In this document: positions 5,972 through 11,121 of the stretch, piece by piece
Position numbering within the stretch: position 1 is the stretch's first letter
Layout: the number at the start of each line of letters is the position of its first letter
DNA from: Rubrobacteraceae bacterium
Lineage (GTDB): Bacteria > Actinomycetota > Rubrobacteria > Rubrobacterales > Rubrobacteraceae
Length of the DNA: 11,121 nt
Direction: 5' to 3'
Assembly: GCA_013698525.1 (NCBI GenBank)
Contig: JACCSM010000561.1
Span: 1 to 11,121, forward strand
Translations under genes and position numbers: made by a program
Notes under the pieces: model-generated
What the model saw: the letters and a program-made list of their open reading frames with translations, nothing else
The model's database searches: none
Told to the model about the DNA's origin: nothing

Positions 5972-6580
5972 ATGACGGAGACGAAGGTTCGCGTGGAACG
6001 TCCGGCGGTGGTGCTGCACACGCGCCCGGCGCTCGACATGGACGAGCAACAGTTTTTCGAGTTCTGTCGCATCAACCGGGGCTGGCGCATCGAGCGTAGC
6101 GCGGAGGGGGACCTGGAAATCATGGTTCCGACGGGGGGAGAGACTAGTAGCAGGAACTTCAACCTGGTAGTCCAGCTAGGCGCATGGGTGGAACGCGACG
6201 GCACGGGCGTGGCGTTCGACTCAGGCGGTGGTTTCATCTTGCCCAACGGCGCGATGCGTTCGCCGGATGCTTCCTGGCTGCGGCGTGAACGGCTGGCGGA
6301 ACTCACCGCCGAGCAGCGGTTCTTACCCTTGTGCCCGGACTTCGTGATCGAGTTGCGCTCCCCTTCGGATCCGCTAACCCCGCTCGAAGCCAAGATGCGC
6401 GAGTATCTGGAGAATGGAGCGCGCCTAGGCTGGCTCCTGGACCCCGGAGAGAAAAAGGTCCACGTTTACCAGCCCGAAGAGGACATACAGATCCTGGAGA
6501 ACCCACGGAAGGTCTCCGGCGATCCCGTCCTGCAAGGCTTCGTCCTGGACCTGCGGCCCATCTGGCGTTCCCTTCCCTAA
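5972..6580 (+). CDS. Uma2 family (DUF820) restriction-endonuclease-fold protein
   Basis: A 202-residue protein of the Uma2/DUF820 family, which has a PD-(D/E)XK nuclease fold and is common in cyanobacteria, Chloroflexi, Deinococcota and some actinobacteria; its biological role is largely unknown. Visible motifs: MDEQQFFEFC (23-32), RSPDASWL with Asp99, PDFVIELRSPSD (122-133) with Asp123 and Glu127, and EAKMREYLENGARLGWLLDP (139-158) with Lys141, ending in a typical LQGFVLDLRPIW. Likely metal ligands are Asp99, Asp123 and Glu127. GGAGG lies five bases before the ATG. It stands alone between a terminator-like hairpin and a gene-poor region, as these genes often do, with no partner toxin, antitoxin or methylase visible. 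Confidence 0.87.
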   Translation: MTETKVRVERPAVVLHTRPALDMDEQQFFEFCRINRGWRIERSAEGDLEIMVPTGGETSSRNFNLVVQLGAWVERDGTGVAFDSGGGFILPNGAMRSPDASWLRRERLAELTAEQRFLPLCPDFVIELRSPSDPLTPLEAKMREYLENGARLGWLLDPGEKKVHVYQPEEDIQILENPRKVSGDPVLQGFVLDLRPIWRSLP

Positions 6581-6814
6581 CCGGATCTCCACTCCCCCAT
6601 CCTTGACGGCCAGAGCGACACGCTCTCGAACCTGCTCGCTGATCCTTTCTTCCTGCGCTAATTGACGGACCAATATCCACCGATTTTTCACTCGAATCTG
6701 ATAACGTTCGCGGGTTGATCGAAGAGGAGATGGTCTTATATGCAATCCGCGGGGTCACTTCCGCGGTGTAGAACCTGGGCGAGCGCAACTCCTACCCCCT
6801 TGCTCCTACATGAG

Positions 6815-6841
6815 CGTCATTCCCGCGAAAGCGGGAATCCA
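6815..6841. repeat. dRS3-like REP element
   Basis: The core ATTCCC-eight bases-GGGAAT (6819-6838) folds into a perfect eight-pair stem closed by a GAAA tetraloop and is flanked by CGTC and CCA. This matches the form of the neisserial dRS3 repeat and of similar REP sequences dispersed in many proteobacterial and other genomes. Only one copy is in this window. Confidence 0.75.
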
Positions 6842-6872
6842 CTGCGGCAGCGCTCCGCGCCTCCAACCATAA

Positions 6873-7115
6873 GCCATCTGCCGGATTACGTATTACTCCG
6901 CGAAGCGCAAGAATACCTCGCAACCGTTATCCTCGTACCACCTCCCGCAAGATTCTCTAGACCCGGCGGACTTTCACACCCTCATCCGCGGCAAGCCATC
7001 GACTGAGGGCGTGCCCCTATACGCTGCTGCACAATCGTTAACGAAGATAGGGGCAAAGTTAGGGGCATATCCTCATGACGTCGGGACGCTGTGGCTCGTA
7101 AAGTCTGAGCAATGA
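6873..7115 (+). pseudogene. Possible 3' remnant of an unrecognised gene
   Basis: The frame from the codon after a TAA (6870-6872) to a TGA (7113-7115) is open for 80 codons, with mostly G or C in third positions. It translates to protein-like sequence such as DPADFHTLIRGKPSTEGVPL and, near the end, AYPHDVGTLWLVKSEQ. There is no ATG and no ribosome binding site; the only plausible internal start is a GTG at 7012. It may be the decayed end of a gene, or a short gene whose start was lost or frameshifted. I do not recognise the family. A random open frame in GC-rich DNA remains possible. Confidence 0.3.
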
Positions 7116-7139
7116 GGCACTCGACGGAAGGGAGACGCA

Positions 7140-7754
7140 GTGACTTTGCGAACGACTTCGCCGGACTTGATCCGGGCGGGAGGAATCGCGGCGATCCTCG
7201 CTGGCGTGTTCAACGCCGCGCAAGGGATACCCTCCATGGTCGACAACAACCAGCCAGACCTACATTCGCTCGCATATTACCTGGTGGAGATCACCTTCGG
7301 GGCAAGTCATGTCGCGTTGTTGATCACGTTCGTGGCGCTTTTGCGCCTGCACACGAGGCAGGGTTCCCGAAGCTACGGTAGGTTGGCACGGGTGAGTTTC
7401 TATGCGGCCTTTATCGGCAGCGCGCTAATGATTGTCAAGACTGCTCTCATCGTCGTGATCGGCCTCGTGCTGGGCGCTCAAGTTATCACGGACCTCATTG
7501 TCGGTTTTGGCGTGCTCTACCTCACGGGGGACTTCCTTGGGATGGTGGGTCTCGCGCTGTTGGGCATAGCCACGCTGCGGGCTGGCGTGCTGCCGCGCTG
7601 GGTCGGCTTGGCACTCGTACTTGGGGGTTCGCTCTGGTTCTTTGGGCCGGTGCTTGGAAGTAACCTGCCGTACGCGCAGTTGCCCATCTGGGTAGCGATA
7701 GGATATGGCCTGTTGTCTTACGGTGGAGCACGAGAGCCCGGGCGAGCACTTTAG
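7140..7754 (+). CDS. Integral membrane protein of unknown function, six predicted segments
   Basis: A 204-residue protein with about six hydrophobic segments, near residues 10-30, 46-69, 84-110, 124-147, 153-172 and 181-195, joined by short loops. Arg/Lys-rich stretches such as LRLHTRQGSRSYGRLAR (68-84) probably face the cytoplasm. A polar loop, MVDNNQPDLHSLAY, follows the first segment. No catalytic or transport motif is recognised; the overall look is that of small actinobacterial membrane proteins annotated as hypothetical. The start is a GTG with GGAAGGGAG a few bases upstream. The ORF ends 40 bases before the dipeptidase start, so the two may be co-transcribed, although the dipeptidase has its own promoter-like box. 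Coding status is well supported by length and membrane topology. Confidence 0.8.
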   Translation: MTLRTTSPDLIRAGGIAAILAGVFNAAQGIPSMVDNNQPDLHSLAYYLVEITFGASHVALLITFVALLRLHTRQGSRSYGRLARVSFYAAFIGSALMIVKTALIVVIGLVLGAQVITDLIVGFGVLYLTGDFLGMVGLALLGIATLRAGVLPRWVGLALVLGGSLWFFGPVLGSNLPYAQLPIWVAIGYGLLSYGGAREPGRAL

Positions 7755-7768
7755 CCGCCAGAAAGACC

Positions 7769-7800
7769 GTCCACCAGTCTGTATCATCTACTGGGTGGAC
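7769..7800 (+). promoter_or_regulatory. Inverted repeat and -10-like box overlapping the dipeptidase start
   Basis: GTCCACCAG (7769-7777) pairs with CTGGGTGGAC (7791-7800) with one bulged G. A TATCAT at 7782-7787 lies in the loop and ends seven bases before the GTG start at 7795, where transcription from it would begin. No Shine-Dalgarno sequence is present. This fits a leaderless transcript with an operator-like repeat over the promoter, or a hairpin hiding the start codon in a longer mRNA. No clear -35 box. Confidence 0.4.
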
Positions 7801-8856
7801 GGAACACTCATCTTCGACGGCCACAACGACACGTTGCTCAACCTCCACCTCCCTGATCGTGGCGAAGGGCGCTCTTTCTTCGAGCGCAGCGACCTCGGAC
7901 ACATAGATCTGCCGCGGGCCCGCGAGGGCAGATTCGCCGGAGGTTTCTTCGCCTGCTACGTACCCAACCCCGAAGACGACGACTGGACCGAGGAGTCGGC
8001 GCTGACCGTTAGGGACGGCGGATACGAGGTCTCGGACGCACCGCCGCTCGACCCGAACTACGCCAGAAGGTTTGCAGACGAGCTGGCGGCGAGCCTGTTC
8101 CGGCTCGAATCGGAAGGCGGGCTCAGGGTGGTGCGCAGCGCACAAGAGATCAAGAACTGCCTGGAGAGCGGCGAGCTGGCAGCCATCCTGCACTTCGAGG
8201 GCGCCGAGAACCTCGGACCTGACCCGGGCGCGCTCGAAGAACTTTACGAGGTAGGTCTCCGCTCGCTGGGGCTCGTGTGGAGCAGGCCCAACGCCTATGC
8301 CCACGGCGTCCCTTTCAGGTTTCCTTCCTCTCCTGACACAGGGCCGGGCCTGACCGGCGCAGGGAAGGAACTCGTCAGGGAGTGCAACCGGCTCAGGGTT
8401 CTGGTCGATCTCTCTCATTTGAACGAACGAGGATTCTGGGACGTAGCCGGACTCTCCGAAGCACCGCTCGTGGCGACCCACTCGAACGCCCACGCCATCT
8501 GCCCCGCGGCGCGCAATCTGACTGACAGGCAACTCGACGCCATCAGGGACTCGGACGGGATGGTCGGCGTGAACTTCGCCGTCGCCTTCCTGCGCGAGGA
8601 CGGCGGCGAGTCAGAAAATACCCCGCTGGAGACGGTCGTGCGGCATGTGGACTACCTCGTCGAGCGCGTCGGTATCGACAGGGTGGGTTTCGGTTCGGAC
8701 TTCGACGGGGCGAAAGTCCCGAAGGCGATCGGGGACGTATCAGGGCTGCCCGAACTTTTCGCCGCGCTCCAGGCCGGCGGCTACGACGATACGGCGCTAG
8801 AGAAGCTTGGTCATGGGAACTGGATCAGGGTGCTGCGGGCGACCTGGCGTGGGTGA
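7795..8856 (+). CDS. Membrane dipeptidase (renal dipeptidase family, M19)
   Basis: A 353-residue binuclear zinc dipeptidase of the amidohydrolase superfamily. Metal ligands and motifs are in order: His10 and Asp12 in FDGHNDT, bridging Glu135 in LHFEGAENLG, His208 in DLSHLN, His229 in ATHSNAHA, Arg240 in CPAARNLTD and Asp302 in GFGSDFDG. The family hydrolyses dipeptides, including some with D-residues, and some members act on other small amides. The frame is open further upstream, but residues there are not family-like and overlap the preceding gene; GTG at 7795 puts the usual short lead before FDGHNDT. No signal peptide or lipobox, so a cytoplasmic location is likely despite the family name. 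It converges on the histidine kinase gene with only three bases between stop codons, leaving no room for a separate terminator. Confidence 0.92.
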   Translation: MDGTLIFDGHNDTLLNLHLPDRGEGRSFFERSDLGHIDLPRAREGRFAGGFFACYVPNPEDDDWTEESALTVRDGGYEVSDAPPLDPNYARRFADELAASLFRLESEGGLRVVRSAQEIKNCLESGELAAILHFEGAENLGPDPGALEELYEVGLRSLGLVWSRPNAYAHGVPFRFPSSPDTGPGLTGAGKELVRECNRLRVLVDLSHLNERGFWDVAGLSEAPLVATHSNAHAICPAARNLTDRQLDAIRDSDGMVGVNFAVAFLREDGGESENTPLETVVRHVDYLVERVGIDRVGFGSDFDGAKVPKAIGDVSGLPELFAALQAGGYDDTALEKLGHGNWIRVLRATWRG

Positions 8857-8859
8857 GGT

Positions 8860-10146
8860 TCAGGGACCGGGAGGCAGGCTCAGCGTGAACCTTGCCCCGC
8901 CTCCTGCGGTGTTTTCGGCGCTGAGTTGGCCGCCCTGGGCGCGGGCGAGGTCGCTGGCGATGGCGAGACCGAGACCTGTACCACCGCCAGAAGGTCCCCT
9001 GCTCCTGGCGGCGCTGTGCGTGTCGTCCCTGTAGAAACGCTCGAAGATGCGCTTCAGGCTCTCGGGAGCTATCCCTGGCCCCGTATCCGTAACGGTCGCC
9101 TCGACCCATTTGCCCGTGATACGGCCCTCCACCATTATGGTCCCGCCGGCAGGTGTGAAGCGGAGGGCGTTATCGAGGAGGGCGGCGAGGATCTGGTCCG
9201 TGCGGTCTGTGTCGCCGCGCGAAAGAAGTTTGCCCGAGTGATGAACCTCGAGGTTCTTGCCTTCGGCGCTGGCGCGGGCGGCGAATCGCTCCAAGGTCTC
9301 GGAGAGGACGAGGGCTAAGTCGAAGGGTTCGCGGGAGACGGAGACCTTATCCGCGTCCAGACGCGCCAGTAGAAGTAGGTCGGAGAGCACGGCGCTCATC
9401 CTGTCGGTCTCGCCGAGCAGGTCGTCGACGAGCTCGCGGTTGTCAGAGGTCTTGTTAGGGTCGTCGATGCCGCGGGAGAGGACCTCGGCGTCGGCCCGGA
9501 TCAGGGTCAGTGGCGTCTTCAACTCATGGGAGGCGTCGGCTATAAACGTCCTCTGCCTGCTGAACGCTTCCTGGACCGGACGCATCGCCCGCCGCGACAT
9601 GAACAGCCCGCCGGCTGCCGCCAGTACCAGTGCTCCCATGCCTGTGAGAACCAGCACGAAGATCAGTCGTTCGACCGTTTCCGACACCGCTTGACGTGAC
9701 TGGGCGGCCTGGACGACCGCGACCACGCTTCCGAACTCTCCGTACTTTTTTACGGGAATGCTCATCACCCGCACGGCGCCACCAGGCCCAGGAACGGTCT
9801 CTTTGATCGTTTGCCTCTCCTGCCCGGCGCTCTGGGCCATGTAGGTGTAGGGGAGGCCTAGAGTGAAGGATGTCTCGTCAAGATCCCCGTAAGTCGAACC
9901 ATCGGGCAGAAGTACGATCACGGCCACGTCGTAATCAGTGGTCGCCTTCACGACACCGTACTCTTCTTTGCCGCTCAATACGCTGTTGGCTTTTTCTTCA
10001 GCCTTCTGCAGGAGCAGGTCATCCTGTTGTTCACTAGCCCGCAGGTAGAAGCTGAACACCACAACGACGCCGAAGACCAACAGGATGAGGGCCAGAATGC
10101 TCACGTAGCCCATCGTCAGGCGTCGCCGGATGTGGCCGAACATCAT
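8860..10146 (-). CDS. Two-component sensor histidine kinase
   Basis: A 428-residue membrane sensor kinase. Transmembrane segments near residues 12-34 and 161-183 flank an extracytoplasmic domain of about 125 residues (35-160), which I cannot assign to a known sensor fold. A very short linker, MSRRAMRPVQEAF, replaces a full HAMP domain. The HisKA helix has SHELKTP with phospho-acceptor His207; the ATPase domain has the N box around Asn326 (LLDNALRFTPAGG), G1 DTGPGIAP (354-361), the F box IFERFYR (367-373) and G2 GTGLGLAIA (389-397). The ATG overlaps the stop of the regulator gene as ATGA, indicating translational coupling. A second ATG follows at once and could equally be used. The signal is unknown; a cell-envelope or stress cue is only a guess. 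Confidence 0.93.
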   Translation of the reverse strand: MMFGHIRRRLTMGYVSILALILLVFGVVVVFSFYLRASEQQDDLLLQKAEEKANSVLSGKEEYGVVKATTDYDVAVIVLLPDGSTYGDLDETSFTLGLPYTYMAQSAGQERQTIKETVPGPGGAVRVMSIPVKKYGEFGSVVAVVQAAQSRQAVSETVERLIFVLVLTGMGALVLAAAGGLFMSRRAMRPVQEAFSRQRTFIADASHELKTPLTLIRADAEVLSRGIDDPNKTSDNRELVDDLLGETDRMSAVLSDLLLLARLDADKVSVSREPFDLALVLSETLERFAARASAEGKNLEVHHSGKLLSRGDTDRTDQILAALLDNALRFTPAGGTIMVEGRITGKWVEATVTDTGPGIAPESLKRIFERFYRDDTHSAARSRGPSGGGTGLGLAIASDLARAQGGQLSAENTAGGGARFTLSLPPGP

Positions 10147-10832
10147 CGTGCTCCGGGTTGCGGCTCGAACGTGTAACCTACGCCGCGGACGGTTCGGATG
10201 TGGGAGGCGCCGCCGTCGCCGTCAAGTTTCTTGCGCAGGTAGGAGACGTAGAGGTCAACGACGTTGGCGTAGACTTCGGGCGAGGCGCCCCACACCGTAT
10301 CGAGCAGGACCGGGCGGGTGAAGACCTGCCCGGGACGCTGGAGCAGGGTGGCGAGTAGCGCGAACTCCTTGACCGTCAGGTCCACGGTCTCTCCCCCGTG
10401 GCGAACCACGTGGCGCACAGGGTCGAGCGTAACGTCGCCGGCCCCGAGGATCGCGCCGTCCTTCTCTTCACTCCACGGGCGGCGGGTAAGGGCCCGAACG
10501 CGGGCGAGCAGTTCGGGGAAGGCGAAAGGCTTGGGGAGGTAGTCGTCGGCGCCGGCGTCGAGGCCTTCTACGCGGTCTTCGATCTGGTCGCGGGCGGTCA
10601 GCATGATCGCTGGCGTCCCGACCTCCGCGGCCCTGAGCCTCTTCACCAACTGGACGCCGCTCAGCTCTGGGAGCATCCAGTCCACGATCAGGAGGTCGTA
10701 TTCGTCCGCCAACGCCCGCATGAGCGCCTGCCGGCCGTTGGCCTCCGTCTCGACGGCGTAGCCCTCTTCGCCAAGAACCCGTGAGATCAGCCGCGCCAGC
10801 TTCTCTTCGTCCTCTACTACCAGTATGCGCAT
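10143..10832 (-). CDS. OmpR/PhoB-family response regulator
   Basis: A 229-residue regulator partnered with the kinase that follows. The receiver domain (1-115) has the acidic pocket Glu7/Asp8, phospho-acceptor Asp51 in VDWMLPE, Thr79 in MLTA and Lys101 in LPKPF. The winged-helix DNA-binding domain (about 130-225) has LTVKEFALLATLL, a recognition-helix stretch VYANVVDLYVSYLRKKL and the terminal IRTVRGVGYTFEP. The frame extends upstream to a GTG at 10898, but that extension is not family-like. MRILVVEDEE at 10832 is the standard N-terminus; a GTG directly before it (10835) is an equal alternative. It has no Shine-Dalgarno sequence, and a GATAAT box lies just upstream. It is divergent from the sigma factor gene, which it might control, though no direct evidence shows this. 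Confidence 0.94.
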   Translation of the reverse strand: MRILVVEDEEKLARLISRVLGEEGYAVETEANGRQALMRALADEYDLLIVDWMLPELSGVQLVKRLRAAEVGTPAIMLTARDQIEDRVEGLDAGADDYLPKPFAFPELLARVRALTRRPWSEEKDGAILGAGDVTLDPVRHVVRHGGETVDLTVKEFALLATLLQRPGQVFTRPVLLDTVWGASPEVYANVVDLYVSYLRKKLDGDGGASHIRTVRGVGYTFEPQPGAR

Positions 10833-10841
10833 CACGAGTGT

Positions 10842-10847
10842 ATTATC
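10842..10847 (-). promoter_or_regulatory. Candidate -10 box giving a leaderless response-regulator transcript
   Basis: On the minus strand this reads GATAAT. Transcription starting about seven bases downstream would begin at the GTG (10835) or close to the ATG (10832), with no leader and no ribosome binding site. No convincing -35 hexamer is seen. A short GC inverted repeat (GCCGC, then GCGGC on the minus strand) lies immediately upstream. Confidence 0.45.
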
Positions 10848-10976
10848 GCCGCTCTGCGGCGGCTCTGCCCTCTGAAACGACCCTTCCTGTGAAAACACTC
10901 ATGGACCCCAAAGACTCTTCACATCTTCGAAGTCCACACTACTTGGCAGAGGGATCACACTCCACAAGGAGGAGCG

Positions 10977-11121
10977 TTGGCGACTTATCCGAGAAAGGAG
11001 ACGCAATCTCCTGTACTCCTTGCTGCCCACATGGCACGCACAGGAGGCAGCGGCGCTCTGCTCAGCCACGAAGAGGAGGTAGAGCTTGGCCGCAGGGTGC
11101 GATCCGGCGATGATGGTGAGG
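10977..11121 (+). CDS. Sigma-70-type RNA polymerase sigma factor, 5' part only
   Basis: The frame opens at a TTG preceded by AAGGAGG (10966-10972) with four bases between, and continues past the window end for 48 codons plus one base. After a variable lead it reads GALLSHEEEVELGRRVRSGD, the pattern of sigma region 1.2 in RpoD-like and group 2 sigma factors (compare LLTAEEEVELAKRIEAGD). An in-frame ATG at 11031 lacks a ribosome site. The short lead without a large acidic region 1.1 suggests a group 2 or short primary factor, but the rest is outside the window. It is transcribed divergently from the two-component regulator across about 145 bases. No clear promoter was recognised in front of it; a TTGGCA near 10944 has no matching -10. 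Confidence 0.75.
   Translation, partial: MATYPRKETQSPVLLAAHMARTGGSGALLSHEEEVELGRRVRSGDDGE

Larger units (their letters stand above)
6581..7139. other. Gene-poor region holding a REP-like hairpin and a possible gene remnant
   Basis: No complete gene is supported over about 560 bases. The region holds a short CCGCGG-loop-CCGCGG inverted repeat (6747-6766), a dRS3-like hairpin (6815-6841), and a stretch that reads like the end of a gene (6873-7115). Open frames here lack ribosome sites, and one contains the RHSRESGNP peptide that commonly results from translating the REP sequence. No tRNA, insertion-sequence end or integrase was recognised. Confidence 0.6.

Noticed and set aside
6425..6745. Minus-strand 106-codon frame with a TTG start, rich in charged residues
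   Set aside because: It looked antitoxin-like at first, but half of it is exactly antisense to the Uma2 gene in matching codon register, and the TTG has no ribosome site.
6740..7006. Plus-strand 88-codon frame containing RHSRESGNP
   Set aside because: That peptide is the usual artefact of translating the dRS3/REP sequence; no homology-like features elsewhere in the frame.
7522..8532. 336-codon open frame on the minus strand
   Set aside because: It is antisense to the membrane protein and the dipeptidase, both of which have clear protein features. It has low-complexity Arg/Ala/Pro-rich composition and no family motif; long antisense frames are common in GC-rich DNA.
10833..10898. Longer response regulator starting at the GTG at 10898
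   Set aside because: The extra 22 residues are unlike the family, which begins directly at MRILVVEDE, and they would read through the promoter-like box.

Overview
This GC-rich window with tightly packed genes most likely comes from an actinomycete-like bacterium, possibly a deep-branching lineage such as Rubrobacteria or Thermoleophilia. The clues are a mycobacterial-type cysM/mec/cysO/moeZ gene set, a HemQ-type heme enzyme, frequent GTG and TTG starts, and several starts with a -10-like box almost on top of the start codon and no Shine-Dalgarno sequence. The taxonomic guess is inference; there is no rRNA or other marker gene here.

Layout. The first bases carry the ribosome binding site of a minus-strand gene that begins just outside the window. 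Next, on the minus strand, is comB (2-phosphosulfolactate phosphatase), divergent from a plus-strand aldo/keto reductase. A CTGA-rich repeat cluster separates the reductase from hemQ (heme biosynthesis). After a 168-base leader with promoter-like boxes and a hairpin comes a four-gene operon, cysM-mec-cysO-moeZ, ending in a hairpin. A solitary Uma2/DUF820 nuclease-like gene follows, then about 560 bases without a complete gene. That gap holds a dRS3-like REP hairpin and a probable decayed gene end. Then come a six-segment membrane protein of unknown function and an M19 membrane dipeptidase. The dipeptidase runs convergently, 3 bases apart, into a minus-strand two-component system (OmpR-type regulator and its histidine kinase, overlapping by ATGA). 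At the right edge a plus-strand sigma-70-type factor starts and runs off the window.

How the genes work together. The central operon encodes a self-contained sulfur-carrier route to cysteine. MoeZ would activate and sulfurate the C-terminal glycine of CysO. CysM would couple the CysO thiocarboxylate to an activated serine. The Mec JAMM protease would then release cysteine. CysO here ends in Gly-Gly plus three further residues (Arg-Cys-Lys), so it would need trimming before it could be sulfurated; Mec is the obvious candidate. This is the most interesting feature of the window. No CRISPR array, tRNA, rRNA, insertion sequence or obvious new defence system was seen.
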